Of a DNA stretch of 64,000 nt, positions 10,930 through 21,793 are shown piece by piece; within the stretch, counting starts at the first letter, position 1; every line of letters begins with the position of its first letter. The position numbers and the translations under genes are program-made. The notes under the pieces are model-generated. The model had not been told where the DNA came from and made no database searches. It worked only from the letters and a program-made list of their open reading frames with translations. The stretch comes from Paraburkholderia sp. BL25I1N1 (GTDB taxonomy: Bacteria; Pseudomonadota; Gammaproteobacteria; Burkholderiales; Burkholderiaceae): contig NZ_PVZB01000004.1 in NCBI RefSeq assembly GCF_003002025.1, forward strand, positions 346,313 through 410,312, in the 5' to 3' direction.

Positions 10930-11718
10930 ATGAGCAGGATTCATCCCACTGCGATCGTCGAACCGGGCGCACAACTCGACGAATCTGTCGAAGTCGGACC
11001 GTATGCCGTGATCGGCGCACATGTGACGATCGGCGCACGGACCACGGTCGGTTCGCACAGCGTGATCGAAGGTCACACCACCCTCGGCGAAGATAACCGG
11101 ATCGGCCACTACGCATCGGTCGGCGGCCGTCCGCAGGACATGAAATACAAGGACGAGCCGACCCGGCTCGTGGTCGGCAACCGCAACACGATCCGCGAAT
11201 TCACCACGATCCACACCGGCACGATGCAGGACGCGGGCGTCACCACGCTCGGCGACGACAACTGGATCATGGCGTACGTGCACATCGGGCACGATTGCCA
11301 CGTCGGCAGCAACGTCATTCTGTCGAGCAACGCGCAGATGGCCGGACACGTCACGATCGGCGACCACGCGATCGTCGGCGGCATGTCGGGCGTGCATCAG
11401 TTCGTGCGCATTGGTGCGCACTCCATGCTGGGCGGCGCTTCGGCGCTGGTGCAGGACATTCCGCCGTTCGTGATCGCCGCCGGTAACAAGGCCGAGCCGC
11501 ACGGCATCAACGTCGAAGGCCTGCGCCGCCGCGGTTTCTCGCCGGACGCGATTTCGGCGCTGCGCGCGGCATATCGCGTGCTGTACAAGAACGGCCTGTC
11601 GCTCGAAGAAGCGAAGGTGCAGTTGCGCGAACTCGCGACCGCGGGCGGCGATGGCGATGCGCCGGTGCAGACGCTGCTCGCGTTCGTCGAAGCGTCGCAA
11701 CGCGGCATCATCCGCTAA
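10930..11718 (+). CDS. lpxA: UDP-N-acetylglucosamine O-acyltransferase
   Basis: The 262-residue LpxA performs the first step of lipid A synthesis, adding a 3-hydroxyacyl chain to UDP-GlcNAc. It is an almost pure hexapeptide-repeat protein from residue 3 to about 190 ([20 protein letters not shown] and following), with the catalytic-base region [13 protein letters not shown] and a helical C-terminal domain ([22 protein letters not shown]). The gene ends 3 bases before lpxB. Confidence 0.97.
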   Translation: MSRIHPTAIVEPGAQLDESVEVGPYAVIGAHVTIGARTTVGSHSVIEGHTTLGEDNRIGHYASVGGRPQDMKYKDEPTRLVVGNRNTIREFTTIHTGTMQDAGVTTLGDDNWIMAYVHIGHDCHVGSNVILSSNAQMAGHVTIGDHAIVGGMSGVHQFVRIGAHSMLGGASALVQDIPPFVIAAGNKAEPHGINVEGLRRRGFSPDAISALRAAYRVLYKNGLSLEEAKVQLRELATAGGDGDAPVQTLLAFVEASQRGIIR

Positions 11719-11721
11719 CCG

Positions 11722-12891
11722 ATGGCATTGCAACCCAGTCCATTGCGCGTCGCGATGGTGGCCGGCGAGCCGTCCGGCGACCTGCTGGCGGCCTCGCTGC
11801 TCGACGGCCTCACGAGCCGTCTGCCCGCCGGCACCCAGTACTACGGGATCGGCGGCCCGCGCATGATCGCCACCGGCTTCGACGCCCACTTTCCGATGGA
11901 AAAGCTCTCGGTGCGCGGCTATGTCGAGGCGCTGAAGCATATTCCCGGCATTCTCGGCATTCGCAACGAACTGAAGCGGCAGTTGCTGGCAGAGCCGCCG
12001 TCGGTGTTCGTCGGCGTGGATGCGCCGGATTTCAATTTTGGGCTCGAGCATCCGTTGCGCGAGGCCGGGATCCCAACCGTTCACTTCGTGTGTCCGTCCA
12101 TCTGGGCGTGGCGCGGCGGCCGCATCAAGAAGATCGCCAAGGCGGTCGACCACATGCTGTGCGTGTTCCCGTTCGAAACGGCGCTGCTGGAAAAAGCGGG
12201 CGTCGCGGCATCGTACGTGGGCCATCCGCTCGCTGACGAAATTCCGCTCGTGCCGGACACGCTGGGCGCACGCCGGGCACTGGGTCTTGCGGAAGACGGT
12301 CCGATCATCGCGGTGCTGCCGGGCAGCCGGCGCTCGGAGATCGATCTGATCGGCCCGACGTTTTTCGCCGCGATGGAGATGATGCAGCATCAGGAGCCGA
12401 GTCTGCGCTTCGTGATGCCGGCGGCCACGCCGGCGCTGCGCGAAATGCTGCGGCCGCTGGTCGATTCGCATCCCGGCCTCGCGCTGACGATTACCGACGG
12501 CCAGGCGCAACTCGCCATGACCGCGGCCGACGCGATCCTCGTGAAGAGCGGCACCGTGACGCTCGAAGCCGCGCTGCTGAAAAAGCCGATGGTGATCTCG
12601 TACAAGGTGCCCTGGCTGACCGGCCAGATCATGCGCCGCCAGGGCTATCTGCCGTATGTCGGGCTGCCGAACATCCTGGCGGGGCGCTTCGTGGTGCCGG
12701 AGATCCTGCAGCACTTCGCCACGCCGCAGGCGCTGGCCGAAGCCACGCTGAAACAGTTGCGCGACGAGACCAACCGGCGCACGCTGACGGAAATCTTCAC
12801 GGAGATGCATCACGTGCTGAAGCAGAACACCGCGCAGCGTGCGGCGGAAGTCGTGGCGAGCGTCATCGAAAAGCGGAAGGGGCGGCCGTGA
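11722..12891 (+). CDS. lpxB: Lipid-A-disaccharide synthase
   Basis: The 389-residue glycosyltransferase (GT19) joins lipid X and UDP-2,3-diacylglucosamine. Conserved parts include the N-terminal [52 protein letters not shown] and the [20 protein letters not shown] donor-binding segment. Its stop overlaps the rnhB start by 4 bases, so the two are translationally coupled. Confidence 0.97.
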   Translation: MALQPSPLRVAMVAGEPSGDLLAASLLDGLTSRLPAGTQYYGIGGPRMIATGFDAHFPMEKLSVRGYVEALKHIPGILGIRNELKRQLLAEPPSVFVGVDAPDFNFGLEHPLREAGIPTVHFVCPSIWAWRGGRIKKIAKAVDHMLCVFPFETALLEKAGVAASYVGHPLADEIPLVPDTLGARRALGLAEDGPIIAVLPGSRRSEIDLIGPTFFAAMEMMQHQEPSLRFVMPAATPALREMLRPLVDSHPGLALTITDGQAQLAMTAADAILVKSGTVTLEAALLKKPMVISYKVPWLTGQIMRRQGYLPYVGLPNILAGRFVVPEILQHFATPQALAEATLKQLRDETNRRTLTEIFTEMHHVLKQNTAQRAAEVVASVIEKRKGRP

Positions 12892-13634
12892 CCCTGTCAC
12901 GCGCGCCTCGCCGTAAAACCGTCGCCGGAGCGGCGGCGCAGCAGGTCGGCCTGAACTTCGAGACGCCGGATGACATCGTCTGCGGCGTCGACGAAGCAGG
13001 GCGCGGCCCATTGGCCGGCCCGGTCGTGGCCGCGGCGGTGATTTTCGACCCGTCGAAGCCGATGATTCGCGGCCTCGACGACTCCAAAGTATTGACCGCG
13101 AAAAAGCGCGACGAACTGTACGACAAGATCGTCGACCGGGCGCTCGCTTACTGCATTGCGTCGGCAACCGTCGAAGAAATCGATTCGCTGAATATCCTGC
13201 ATGCCACCATGCTCGCCATGAAGCGCGCCGTGGAGGGCCTGTCGGTCGTGCCGACGCTCGTGAAGATCGACGGCAATCGCTGTCCCACGCTGAGCGTGCG
13301 TAGTGAAGCCGTGATCGGCGGCGACGCGCTCGTCAAAAGCATTTCGGCGGCGTCGATTCTCGCCAAGGTGACGCGCGACCGGATGCTGCTCGAATTGCAC
13401 CAGACGCATCCCGTCTACGGCTTCAACGCGCATGCCGGTTACGGCACGCCACAGCATCTCAAGGCGCTGCGCGAGCATGGGCCTTGCGAGCATCATCGGC
13501 GTTCATTCGCACCGGTGCGTGAGGCGCATCTGCGTCTTGGCACGGGCGTGCCGCTGCCGGCGGGTGAAGTGATCATCGTGTCCGAAGTGATGTTCGACGA
13601 CGACGCCTTCGGCGAACGCGGCAGCGCCGCCTGA
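12888..13634 (+). CDS. rnhB: Ribonuclease HII
   Basis: This enzyme removes ribonucleotides from RNA-DNA hybrids. The family signature [20 protein letters not shown] (residues about 32-51) contains the first catalytic Asp and Glu, and the later [14 protein letters not shown] and [16 protein letters not shown] segments are also typical. At 248 residues it has an N-terminal extension of about 28 residues before the fold; the GTG at 12888 overlapping lpxB is the likely start, since the linkage lpxB-rnhB is conserved. Confidence 0.94.
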   Translation: MTLSRAPRRKTVAGAAAQQVGLNFETPDDIVCGVDEAGRGPLAGPVVAAAVIFDPSKPMIRGLDDSKVLTAKKRDELYDKIVDRALAYCIASATVEEIDSLNILHATMLAMKRAVEGLSVVPTLVKIDGNRCPTLSVRSEAVIGGDALVKSISAASILAKVTRDRMLLELHQTHPVYGFNAHAGYGTPQHLKALREHGPCEHHRRSFAPVREAHLRLGTGVPLPAGEVIIVSEVMFDDDAFGERGSAA

Positions 13635-13708
13635 GCTTCGCACGAGCGCCTCATGAGCGCTGCGTGCGCCCCACTCTTTCCTCATTCTCACTGTCTTCTT
13701 CGCTGCCT

Positions 13709-14494
13709 GTGAAAGCCATCACCTCGCGGGACAATCCGCTCTACAAGCGCCTGAAGGCACTGGCCGGCTCGACGCATCAACAGCGCAAGAGCGGCCACGC
13801 GTTGCTCGAAGGGTTTCATCTCGCGAGCGCCTATCTCGACGTCGCCGGGCAACCGGAAATGTGCATCGTCACCGACGGCGCGCTGCGCCACGACGAAGCG
13901 CAGGCGATCGTTTCGCGCATCGAAGACCATCGTGTCGTGACGCTGCCGGACGCATTGTTCGGGCAGTTGTCGAATGTCGTGCACGGTGTGGGCATTCTGC
14001 TGCTGGTTGAAAAGCTCGATACGCCGCTGCCCGACACGGTCGCGCAAACCTGCCTCGTGCTCGACGGCGTACAGGACGCGGGCAACGTCGGCTCGATTCT
14101 GCGCAGCGCGGCCGCCGCCGGCATTCAGCAGGTGTTCTGCGCGCCGGGCACGGCGTACGCTTGGTCGTCGAAAGTCTTGCGTTCGGGCATGGGCGCGCAT
14201 TTCCTGCTGCAGATTCACGAGGACGTGGAAGCGCAAACGCTGATCGAGCGCCTCGCGCTGCCGATCGTGATTACAGATTCGCACGGCGCCGAGGCGATCT
14301 ACGATTGCGACCTGAGCGGACCGCTCGCGTGGGTGTTCGGCAACGAAGGCGCGGGCGTCTCGCAAATCTGGCGCGACAAGGTTTCGTTGCGGGTGACGAT
14401 TCCCCAGCCGGGCGGCATGGAGTCGCTGAATGTGGCGGCCGCGGCGGCCGTGTGCGTGTTCGAGCAGTGCCGCCAGCAGCGCGGCCGTAGCTAA
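13709..14494 (+). CDS. TrmH/SpoU-family RNA 2'-O-methyltransferase
   Basis: A 261-residue SPOUT methyltransferase, probably acting on 23S rRNA or tRNA with S-adenosylmethionine. The three knot motifs are visible: LDGVQDAGNVGSILRSA (motif 1), WVFGNEGAGVS (motif 2) and IPQPGGMESLNVAAAAAV (motif 3). An N-terminal substrate-binding region (TSRDNPLYKRLKAL) resembles that of RlmB-like proteins. GTG 13709 is favoured because the conserved KAITSRDNP starts there; the exact target cannot be read from sequence. Confidence 0.9.
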   Translation: MKAITSRDNPLYKRLKALAGSTHQQRKSGHALLEGFHLASAYLDVAGQPEMCIVTDGALRHDEAQAIVSRIEDHRVVTLPDALFGQLSNVVHGVGILLLVEKLDTPLPDTVAQTCLVLDGVQDAGNVGSILRSAAAAGIQQVFCAPGTAYAWSSKVLRSGMGAHFLLQIHEDVEAQTLIERLALPIVITDSHGAEAIYDCDLSGPLAWVFGNEGAGVSQIWRDKVSLRVTIPQPGGMESLNVAAAAAVCVFEQCRQQRGRS

Positions 14495-14648
14495 AGCAGC
14501 AGACCTGCGCTCCCGCGTTCGTCCGCGCTCGAGGCTGTTTCAGGCCGCGGGGCGCTGATTGTGCCTATGCCGTGGCTCGACAACACGCATGTTCGCGCGC
14601 GCGTCCATGTTCAAGGCCGCCGGGCTTGCGCGACCCATGCGCACAGGC

Positions 14649-15464
14649 TCAATAAGAAGGCCTATCCAGCTTGATTTCCTGCAGGATCGTCGTCGCGATC
14701 TCTTCGATCGATTTGTGCGTCGACGACAACCACTTGATCCCTTCACGCCGCATCATCGCTTCGGCTTCGTTGATCTCATAACGGCAATTCTCCGGCGCGG
14801 CGTATTTGCTGCCAGGCCGGCGCTCATTGCGAATCTCCGAAAGCCGCTGCGGATCGATCGACAAACCGAACATCTTCTGCCGATGCGCCAGCAACGGCGT
14901 CGGCAATTTGCCGCGTTCGAAATCTTCCGGAATCAACGGATAGTTGGCCGCCTTCACGCCATACTGCATGGCCAGATAGAGGCTCGTCGGGGTCTTGCCG
15001 CTGCGCGACACGCCGACCAGAATCACGTCGGCGTCCGCGAGATTACGGTTCGATTGACCGTCGTCGTGAGCGAGTGAAAAGTTGATCGCCTCGATCCGGT
15101 TCTTGTACTCCTCGGTGTCGGCGTTCTGGTGGCCGCGGCCCATCGCGTGGCTCGACTTCAGTTCCAGTTCCTGTTCGAGCGGCTCGACGAAGGTCTGAAA
15201 CATGTCCAGCACCAGCGCATTCGAGCCTTTGACGATCTGATTCGACGCGCTGTCCACCAGCGTGGTGAAGACGATCGGACGGCGGCCGTCCTGCACGATC
15301 GCTTCGTTGATCTTTTCGAGCGTGGCGTAGGCCTTCTCGGTCGAGTCGACAAAGGGCACGCGAACCAGGCGGAATTTCTGGTCGAACTGGGAGAGGATCG
15401 AATGCGCGAAGGTTTCGGCAGTGATCCCGGTACCGTCGGAGACGATGAATACGGTGGGCGGCAT
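14649..15464 (-). CDS. ppsR: PEP synthase regulatory protein (bifunctional kinase/phosphorylase)
   Basis: The 271-residue DUF299 protein phosphorylates and dephosphorylates phosphoenolpyruvate synthase and so switches it off and on. The N-terminus [23 protein letters not shown] and the P-loop [19 protein letters not shown] are diagnostic. The frame extends 16 codons upstream, but ATG at 15464 begins the conserved fold. It is divergent from ppsA, its target, across a 545-bp gap. Confidence 0.94.
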   Translation of the reverse strand: MPPTVFIVSDGTGITAETFAHSILSQFDQKFRLVRVPFVDSTEKAYATLEKINEAIVQDGRRPIVFTTLVDSASNQIVKGSNALVLDMFQTFVEPLEQELELKSSHAMGRGHQNADTEEYKNRIEAINFSLAHDDGQSNRNLADADVILVGVSRSGKTPTSLYLAMQYGVKAANYPLIPEDFERGKLPTPLLAHRQKMFGLSIDPQRLSEIRNERRPGSKYAAPENCRYEINEAEAMMRREGIKWLSSTHKSIEEIATTILQEIKLDRPSY

Positions 15465-16009
15465 CAGTGGGGCTGGGGAACGTGAGCGAAAAAAAGCGCT
15501 CGAAAGAAACATCGCTGTGCGGACGGCGCTGCCCGGTGGCTAACCGGAGATTGCAGCAGCGTCCGACCAGCGCGCCGTGGGCACCGCAATTGCGCCCGGA
15601 TGGCGCCGGGGCCTCGCAAAAGCCCGCTGGCCGGTCCGGGGCGCGATTCGAGGCGCAATTCTCGTCCGACTGTCACATTTCGAGAGTCGGCACGGTAGAA
15701 TAGCGGCAACCTGTTGGATAAGCAATTGCGGGCGATTGGCGGCTAACTTACCGCGAACGGTCGTTCAACACCTCGCTTTTGGTCGGTATTTCTGGTCGCC
15801 ATGCGGCAGTCAACGCAAGTGATCGATCGGTAAAATCGTCCATTCGCGTGCTTCGTCGCATATCGGGCGCAAGCCGCGCTGGGGCATTTTGCAACAAGCG
15901 ATTGCTTCTCCAACAGGTTGTGCAAGACGCGAGGTTACGCTCCCAATGGGCGTCTCGCGTTCGAGCCCACTTGCACAGCCGTGAATTTCTTTCACACTTA
16001 GGGGCTTGT
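15465..16009. other. Divergent regulatory region between ppsR and ppsA
   Basis: No gene is supported here. The 545-bp region must hold the promoters of both ppsR (leftward) and ppsA (rightward). A 7-bp inverted repeat (ACGCGAG...CTCGCGT) occurs near 15928-15960 in the probable ppsA leader. I do not see clear -35/-10 pairs. Confidence 0.6.
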
Positions 16010-18415
16010 ATGACTAACGCAGTTACCGTCGCAAAGGATAAGGCGTATGTAGTTCCGTTCGAGCAGTTGCGGATGACCGACGTGGAAATCGTCGGTGGCA
16101 AGAACGCGTCGCTTGGCGAGATGATCAGTCAGCTCGCTGAAGCAGGCGTGCATGTGCCGACCGGTTTCGCCACCACGGCGCTGGCTTTCCGCGACTTCCT
16201 GCATCACAACAATCTGACCGAACGCATCGCCAAACGTCTCGAAACGCTCGACGTCGACGACGTGAAGTCGCTCGCGGAAGCGGGCAAGGAGATCCGTCAA
16301 TGGATCGTCGACGCGCCGTTCCAGCCGCAACTCGAGGCGGATATCCGCGCGGGCTTCGACACCCTGCAAAACAGCTCGCCTGAAGAGCTGTCGTTCGCCG
16401 TGCGTTCGTCGGCCACGGCGGAAGACTTGCCGGACGCATCGTTTGCGGGTCAGCAGGAAAGCTACCTCAACGTAGTCGGCATCGAAGAGGTGCTCGACCG
16501 CATGAAGCACGTGTTCGCATCGCTGTACAACGACCGTGCTATCTCCTATCGCGTCCACAAGGGCTTCACTCACGCTGAAGTCGCGTTGTCGGCGGGTGTG
16601 CAGCGCATGGTGCGCTCGGACGTCGGCGCAGCCGGCGTGATGTTTACGCTGGACACCGAATCGGGCTTCAAGGACGCTGTCTTCATTACGTCGAGCTATG
16701 GCCTCGGCGAAACCGTGGTGCAAGGCGCGGTGAATCCGGACGAGTTCTACGTCTACAAGACCACGCTTGCGCAAGGCAAGTACCCGATCATCCGCCGCTC
16801 GATCGGCTCGAAGCTGATCAAGATGGAATTCACCAAGGCGGGCGAAGAAGGCCGCGTGAAGACCGTCGACGTGGCGCACGAGCAGCGCAACCGCTTCTCG
16901 ATCACGGACGAAGACGTGATCGAACTGGCCAAATACGCCGTCATTATCGAAAAGCACTACGAGCGTCCGATGGACATCGAGTGGGGCAAGGACGGCCGCG
17001 ACGGCAAGATCTTCATTCTGCAGGCGCGCCCGGAAACGGTGAAGAGCCAGGCGGCGGGCAAGGCCGAGCAGCGCTTCAAGCTGAAGGGCCAATCGAACGT
17101 GCTGGCCACCGGCCGCGCGATCGGCCAGAAGATCGGCGCCGGTCCGGTGCGCGTGATTCACGATCCGTCGGAAATGGACCGTGTGCAGCCGGGCGACGTG
17201 CTGGTCGCCGACATGACCGACCCGAACTGGGAGCCGGTCATGAAGCGTGCTTCGGCAATTGTCACGAACCGTGGCGGCCGCACCTGCCACGCGGCGATCA
17301 TCGCGCGTGAGCTGGGCGTGCCGGCGGTGGTCGGCTGCGGCGACGCGACCGACGTGCTGAAGGAAGGCGCGCTCGTCACCGTATCGTGCGCGGAAGGCGA
17401 CGAAGGCAGAATCTACGACGGCCTGCTCGAAACCGAAATCACCGAAGTCCAGCGCGGCGAACTGCCGCCGATTCCGGTGAAGATCATGATGAACGTGGGC
17501 AATCCGCAACTGGCTTTCGACTTCTCGCAATTGCCGAACGCAGGCGTGGGTCTCGCGCGTCTCGAGTTCATCATCAACAACAACATCGGCGTTCACCCGA
17601 AGGCGATTCTCGAGTACCCGAATATCGATCAGGACCTGAAGAAGGCCGTGGAAAGCGTTGCTCGCGGTCACGCCTCGCCGCGCGCGTTCTACGTCGACAA
17701 GCTGACCGAAGGTATCGCCACGATCGCGGCGGCGTTCTATCCGAAGCCCGTGATCGTGCGTCTGTCGGACTTCAAGTCGAACGAGTACAAGAAGCTGATC
17801 GGCGGTTCGCGCTACGAGCCGGACGAAGAAAACCCGATGCTGGGTTTCCGCGGCGCATCGCGCTATATCGCGGACGACTTCGCCGAAGCGTTCCAGATGG
17901 AATGCATCGCGCTGAAGAAGGTGCGCGAAGAAATGGGCCTCGACAACGTCGAGATCATGGTGCCGTTCGTGCGTACGCTGAAGCAGGCGGAGCGCGTGGT
18001 CGGGCTGCTGGGCAAGTACGGCCTGAAGCGCGGCGAGAATGGCCTGCGCCTGATCATGATGTGCGAAGTGCCGTCGAACGCGATTCTGGCCGAAGAATTC
18101 CTGCAATTCTTCGACGGCTTCTCGATCGGTTCGAACGACCTGACGCAGCTCACGCTCGGCCTCGACCGCGACTCCGGCATGGAACTGCTGGCGGTGGATT
18201 TCGATGAACGCGATCCGGCAGTCAAGTTCCTGTTGAAGCGCGCAATCGACACGTGTCTGCGCCTGGACAAGTACGTCGGTATTTGCGGCCAGGGCCCGTC
18301 GGATCATCCGGACTTTGCGCAGTGGCTAACCGATGAAGGCATCAAGTCGATCTCGCTGAACCCTGACACGATCGTCGAGACGTGGCAGCAACTGGCCAAG
18401 TCGGCAAAGCAGTAA
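16010..18415 (+). CDS. ppsA: Phosphoenolpyruvate synthase
   Basis: The 801-residue enzyme makes PEP from pyruvate and ATP for gluconeogenesis. The N-terminal ATP-grasp-like domain starts at [13 protein letters not shown], the phosphohistidine domain has [22 protein letters not shown] around residue 420-445, and the C-terminal TIM-barrel has the PEP-binding segments [18 protein letters not shown] and [16 protein letters not shown] 16010 starts the standard length protein; the frame is open further upstream as non-coding sequence. It is paired with the divergent regulator ppsR. Confidence 0.97.
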   Translation: MTNAVTVAKDKAYVVPFEQLRMTDVEIVGGKNASLGEMISQLAEAGVHVPTGFATTALAFRDFLHHNNLTERIAKRLETLDVDDVKSLAEAGKEIRQWIVDAPFQPQLEADIRAGFDTLQNSSPEELSFAVRSSATAEDLPDASFAGQQESYLNVVGIEEVLDRMKHVFASLYNDRAISYRVHKGFTHAEVALSAGVQRMVRSDVGAAGVMFTLDTESGFKDAVFITSSYGLGETVVQGAVNPDEFYVYKTTLAQGKYPIIRRSIGSKLIKMEFTKAGEEGRVKTVDVAHEQRNRFSITDEDVIELAKYAVIIEKHYERPMDIEWGKDGRDGKIFILQARPETVKSQAAGKAEQRFKLKGQSNVLATGRAIGQKIGAGPVRVIHDPSEMDRVQPGDVLVADMTDPNWEPVMKRASAIVTNRGGRTCHAAIIARELGVPAVVGCGDATDVLKEGALVTVSCAEGDEGRIYDGLLETEITEVQRGELPPIPVKIMMNVGNPQLAFDFSQLPNAGVGLARLEFIINNNIGVHPKAILEYPNIDQDLKKAVESVARGHASPRAFYVDKLTEGIATIAAAFYPKPVIVRLSDFKSNEYKKLIGGSRYEPDEENPMLGFRGASRYIADDFAEAFQMECIALKKVREEMGLDNVEIMVPFVRTLKQAERVVGLLGKYGLKRGENGLRLIMMCEVPSNAILAEEFLQFFDGFSIGSNDLTQLTLGLDRDSGMELLAVDFDERDPAVKFLLKRAIDTCLRLDKYVGICGQGPSDHPDFAQWLTDEGIKSISLNPDTIVETWQQLAKSAKQ

Positions 18416-18423
18416 GGCGAACG

Positions 18424-18448
18424 GCATGCCGCTTCCTAAGCGGCATGC
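18424..18448 (+). other. Perfect hairpin after ppsA
   Basis: An 11-bp perfect stem (18424-18434 with 18438-18448) with a 3-base loop begins 9 bases after the ppsA stop. It lacks a T-run, so it may protect the 3' end rather than terminate; a better terminator lies 90 bp further on. Confidence 0.55.
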
Positions 18449-18537
18449 ATAACGTGCAATGCGGTAGGTCAAGCGCGCGTCGAATGCACGTGAAACCGTG
18501 CTGTATCGCCCGTTGAACGCGCTCGCTTCGTGCTATA

Positions 18538-18564
18538 AACACCCCGGTAGATCCGGGGTGTTTT
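18538..18564 (+). terminator. Intrinsic terminator downstream of ppsA
   Basis: A 10-bp perfect stem AACACCCCGG / CCGGGGTGTT with a 5-base loop (TAGAT) ends in a short T-run. It separates ppsA from the NfeD-like gene, whose ribosome binding site begins only 8 bases after it. Confidence 0.85.
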
Positions 18565-18581
18565 GCTTTGTGGAGGTCGAC

Positions 18582-19037
18582 GTGGCGCCAGGTGGATTGT
18601 TCTGGTGGATCGGGGCGGGTGTGCTGGTCGTGCTGGAGTTGCTCAGCGGCACCTTCTATCTGCTGATGATCGCATTGGGCTGCGTCGCGGCCGCGATTGC
18701 GCACCTTGCAGGCGCCGCAGCCGACGTGCAGTTCGCGGTCGCGGCCGTGGTGGCGCTGGCGGCGGTGCTGCTGCTCAGGCGTTCGCGGTTCGGCCGCAGA
18801 ACGCGCAAGGAGGCGTCGCGCAACCCGGACGTCAATCTCGACATCGGTCAAACGCTCGCCGTGCCGGCGTGGCACGCACGGCGGGCACGCGTCGATTATC
18901 GCGGCGCGGCATGGGACGTCGAACTGGCCGCGGGCGAGCCGGAAGACGCGCCGCTCTACGAAATCACGGAGTTGCGCGGCAGTTGCCTCGTCGTCGTGGC
19001 GGCGCGTCATTCAAACAGCCGGGCCACCACGGCCTGA
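18582..19037 (+). CDS. NfeD-like membrane protein
   Basis: The protein has 151 residues from GTG 18582. This start is preceded by GGAGG with a 5-base spacer and lies just beyond the ppsA terminator, which rules out the longer frame. Two to three hydrophobic segments (FWWIGAGVLVVLELLSGTFYLLMIALGCVAAAIAHL and FAVAAVVALAAVLLL) are followed by a small beta-rich NfeD/OB-type domain (NLDIGQTLAVPAW... YRGAAWDVEL). NfeD proteins pair with SPFH proteins such as the next gene, probably organising membrane microdomains. Confidence 0.85.
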   Translation: MAPGGLFWWIGAGVLVVLELLSGTFYLLMIALGCVAAAIAHLAGAAADVQFAVAAVVALAAVLLLRRSRFGRRTRKEASRNPDVNLDIGQTLAVPAWHARRARVDYRGAAWDVELAAGEPEDAPLYEITELRGSCLVVVAARHSNSRATTA

Positions 19038-19096
19038 GCACCAACGCGTCATACGCATCACACACAACTATTCGAACTACGGACCGGAGGGCAGTA

Positions 19097-20029
19097 ATGG
19101 ATTCGACCATTGTCGGGGCGGTGCTTCTGATCATCGTGATCGTACTGGCGGCGCAGACTATCAAGATCGTGCCGCAGCAGCATGCGTGGGTGCTGGAGCG
19201 GCTCGGCCGCTATCACCGCACGCTGACGCCGGGCTTGAGCTTCGCGTTTCCGTTCGTCGACCGGATCGCTTATAAGCACATCCTCAAGGAAATTCCGCTG
19301 GAAGTGCCGAGCCAGGTCTGTATCACGCGCGACAACACGCAGTTGCAGGTGGATGGCGTGCTGTATTTTCAGGTCACCGATCCCATGAAGGCGTCCTACG
19401 GGTCGAGCAACTTTGTATTCGCGATCACGCAGCTGTCGCAAACCACGCTGCGCTCGGTGATCGGCAAGCTCGAACTCGACAAGACTTTCGAGGAACGCGA
19501 CTTCATCAACCACAGCATCGTGTCGTCGCTCGATCAAGCTGCGACGAACTGGGGCGTGAAGGTGCTGCGCTACGAAATCAAGGATCTGACGCCGCCCAAG
19601 GAAATTCTCCACGCGATGCAGGCGCAAATCACCGCCGAGCGCGAGAAGCGCGCGCTGATTGCGGCATCGGAAGGGCGTAAGCAGGAGCAGATCAATATTG
19701 CGTCCGGCGGGCGCGAAGCGGCGATCCAGAAGTCCGAAGGCGAGCGGCAGGCGGCGATCAATCAGGCGCAAGGTCAGGCGTCGGCGATTCTGGCCGTGGC
19801 CGAAGCCAACTCGCAGGCGATTCAGAAGATCGCGGCGGCCATTCAATCGAACGGCGGGATGGAAGCGGTAAACCTCAAGGTAGCCGAGCAATATGTGAAC
19901 GCGTTCGGCAATCTGGCGAAGCAGGGCACCACGTTGATTGTGCCCGGCAATCTCGCGGACATGAGTTCGATGATCGCGTCGGCGCTGACGATCGTGAATA
20001 AAGGGAAGGGCGTGACCGAAGTGCGTTGA
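19097..20029 (+). CDS. qmcA: SPFH/stomatin-like membrane protein
   Basis: A 310-residue SPFH-domain protein with one N-terminal membrane segment (IVGAVLLIIVIVLAAQ) followed by the stomatin core (KIVPQQHAWVLERLGRYHRTLTPGLSF, YFQVTDPMKASYG) and a long helical region rich in Ala, Glu and Gln (KREKRALIAASEGRKQEQINIASGGREAAI). It resembles QmcA/YbbK. A GGAGGGCAG ribosome binding site precedes ATG 19097. It forms an operon with the NfeD-like gene 59 bp upstream. Confidence 0.9.
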   Translation: MDSTIVGAVLLIIVIVLAAQTIKIVPQQHAWVLERLGRYHRTLTPGLSFAFPFVDRIAYKHILKEIPLEVPSQVCITRDNTQLQVDGVLYFQVTDPMKASYGSSNFVFAITQLSQTTLRSVIGKLELDKTFEERDFINHSIVSSLDQAATNWGVKVLRYEIKDLTPPKEILHAMQAQITAEREKRALIAASEGRKQEQINIASGGREAAIQKSEGERQAAINQAQGQASAILAVAEANSQAIQKIAAAIQSNGGMEAVNLKVAEQYVNAFGNLAKQGTTLIVPGNLADMSSMIASALTIVNKGKGVTEVR

Positions 20030-20144
20030 ACAGGCTGGCTGCGCTCAACGCGCCGGCAGCGGGGAGTGTACGGGCCAGGCGCAATGTCGTGAATGTCTTG
20101 ACCATGCCGGTGTGCGTCGAGCGCGTGACTGCGTAGGCTGTACC

Positions 20145-20276
20145 GAAAGCACAGAAAGCACAGAAAGCACAGAAAGCACAGAAAGCACAGAAAGCACAGA
20201 AAGCACAGAAAGCACAGAAAGCACAGAAAGCACAGAAAGCACAGAAAGCACAGAAAGCACAGAAAGCACAGAAAGC
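20145..20276 (+). repeat. 9-bp tandem repeat (GAAAGCACA, about 14.7 units)
   Basis: Fourteen perfect units of GAAAGCACA plus a final GAAAGC run without interruption over 132 bp. The unit length is a multiple of three, so reading frames remain open through it (Glu-Ser-Thr on the plus strand, Cys-Phe-Leu on the minus strand), but no flanking frame looks like a real gene. It lies between the 3' ends of qmcA and smpB. Perfect units imply recent slippage, a VNTR. Confidence 0.95.
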
Positions 20277-20308
20277 GTTGCTCGGCGCGTTTGCCGGCCT
20301 GCAAAAAG

Positions 20309-20337
20309 AAATGGCCCGCGGACTATGCGGGCCATTT
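20309..20337. terminator. Bidirectional intrinsic terminator between qmcA and smpB
   Basis: An 11-bp perfect stem AAATGGCCCGC / GCGGGCCATTT with a 7-base loop, flanked by A-rich sequence on the left and T-rich sequence on the right. It lies between two convergent genes and could serve both. Confidence 0.85.
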
Positions 20338-20436
20338 GCCTTTCAGCGCTTGTGAGGCGCGTTTCCTTGCCACCCGCGAGCCAGTCGCAGCGAATGTTGG
20401 CGGACGAAACGCGGCAAAACAGCACACCGCCTGCCA

Positions 20437-20883
20437 TCAAGTCGGTGAGCGCATCAACCGCGCCTTTTCACGCTCCCAATCGCGCTTTTTCTCGGTCTCG
20501 CGCTTGTCGTGCTGCTTCTTACCCTTGGCAAGACCGATCTCGCATTTGACTCGGCCGCCCTTGTAGTGAAAATTCAGCGGCACAAGCGTGTAGCCGCGCT
20601 GCTCGACCTTGCCGATCAGTTTGCTGATCTCTTCGCTGTGCAACAGCAGCTTGCGCGTGCGCACCGGATCGGGATTGATATGGGTCGAGGCTTCGGGCAG
20701 CGGGCTGATGTGCGTGCCGATCAGGAACAGTTCGTTATTCTTGATAACGACGTACCCTTCCTTGATCTGGCCGCGCCCGGCGCGCAGCGCCTTGACCTCC
20801 CATCCTTCGAGCACGAGCCCTGCTTCATAGCGTTCTTCGACCGAGTAGTCGTAGAAGGCTTTTCTGTTGTCGATAATGCTCAT
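20437..20883 (-). CDS. smpB: SsrA-binding protein SmpB
   Basis: A 148-residue tmRNA-binding protein for rescue of stalled ribosomes. Conserved segments are [53 protein letters not shown] and the basic C-terminal tail ([29 protein letters not shown]). It points toward the bidirectional terminator; the ratA-like gene is divergent on the other side. Confidence 0.96.
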   Translation of the reverse strand: MSIIDNRKAFYDYSVEERYEAGLVLEGWEVKALRAGRGQIKEGYVVIKNNELFLIGTHISPLPEASTHINPDPVRTRKLLLHSEEISKLIGKVEQRGYTLVPLNFHYKGGRVKCEIGLAKGKKQHDKRETEKKRDWEREKARLMRSPT

Positions 20884-20983
20884 GAATGGAAAGTGCCCAA
20901 CTCGTTTAAAATCACGATTTTAGCAAAGCGGGGCAAGGAAAGCCCGCTGCGCTCGTCCACCCTTGCCACGCGCTGTTCAATTT

Positions 20984-21421
20984 ATGGCAGATGTCCAGAA
21001 AACCGTGTTGATCCGCCATTCGGCGGAACAGATGTTCGACCTCGTCACCGACGTCGACGATTACCCCAACTTCCTGCCGTGGTGCGGGGGAGTCGAAATC
21101 CGCCGCCGGGACGAAACCGGCATGGAGGCGAAGATCGATATCAACTTCAAGGGCATCAAGCAGCATTTCGCCACGCGTAACAGCATGGAGCGGCCCACGC
21201 GCATTGATATGGAGTTCGCGGACGGCCCGTTTCGCAAGTTCACGGGCTTCTGGCGTTTTACGCCATTGCGCGCCGATGCCTGCAAGATCGAATTCGCGTT
21301 GCACTACGAATTCACCAATATCATTCTCGAGAAAATCATTGGCCCGGTGTTCAATCACATCGCCAATACCTTTGTCGAATCGTTCGTGAAGCGCGCCGAC
21401 CAGCGCTACGGTAAGGCATGA
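20984..21421 (+). CDS. RatA/COQ10-type START-domain protein
   Basis: A 145-residue protein of the polyketide cyclase/START superfamily, close to RatA and the ubiquinone-binding Coq10. The start MADVQKTVLIRHSAEQMFDLVTDVDDYPNFLPWC is typical. It is often annotated as a ribosome association toxin, but a role as a respiratory quinone chaperone is as likely. Its last 4 bases overlap the rnfH-like gene, and it is divergent from smpB, the conserved arrangement. Confidence 0.88.
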   Translation: MADVQKTVLIRHSAEQMFDLVTDVDDYPNFLPWCGGVEIRRRDETGMEAKIDINFKGIKQHFATRNSMERPTRIDMEFADGPFRKFTGFWRFTPLRADACKIEFALHYEFTNIILEKIIGPVFNHIANTFVESFVKRADQRYGKA

Positions 21422-21750
21422 GCGGGCGCTTGTCGATTGAAGTCTGCTACGCGTCGCCGAGCGAGCAGGCATTGATTGCCGTTGAGTTGCCCGCAGGCGC
21501 CACGCTGCAGCAGGCGTTGGAGGCGAGCGGCATCTTGCGGCGGTTCCCGCAGATCGATCTCGGCGCGCAGAAAGTGGGCGTGTTCGGCAAGCTCAAGCCG
21601 CTCGACGCGGTGCTGGCCGACCATGACCGGGTGGAGATTTACCGGCCGCTGCTGGTCGATCCCAAGGTGTCGCGTCAGCGGCGCGTCGAGAAGACCCGCA
21701 AGGCGGGCTCGATCGAAGGGCGTCGCTGGCAGAACAAGGATTCGCGGTAA
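21418..21750 (+). CDS. RnfH-family ubiquitin-fold protein
   Basis: A 110-residue small protein of the RnfH family (beta-grasp fold). The body reads [40 protein letters not shown] and [31 protein letters not shown], both characteristic. Its function is unknown; the ratA-rnfH pairing is conserved and is sometimes called a toxin-antitoxin module, which I regard as unproven. The start overlaps the preceding gene. Confidence 0.88.
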   Translation: MSGRLSIEVCYASPSEQALIAVELPAGATLQQALEASGILRRFPQIDLGAQKVGVFGKLKPLDAVLADHDRVEIYRPLLVDPKVSRQRRVEKTRKAGSIEGRRWQNKDSR

Positions 21751-21793
21751 GCGGATCTTGCGTAGGCGGAGACGGGCGAGGACGCCCTGCGCC

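Noticed and set aside
15998..18307. A 769-codon open frame antisense to ppsA
   Set aside because: Shadow of ppsA with no protein pattern of its own.
20145..20276. CRISPR array
   Set aside because: The repeats are contiguous 9-bp units without spacers.
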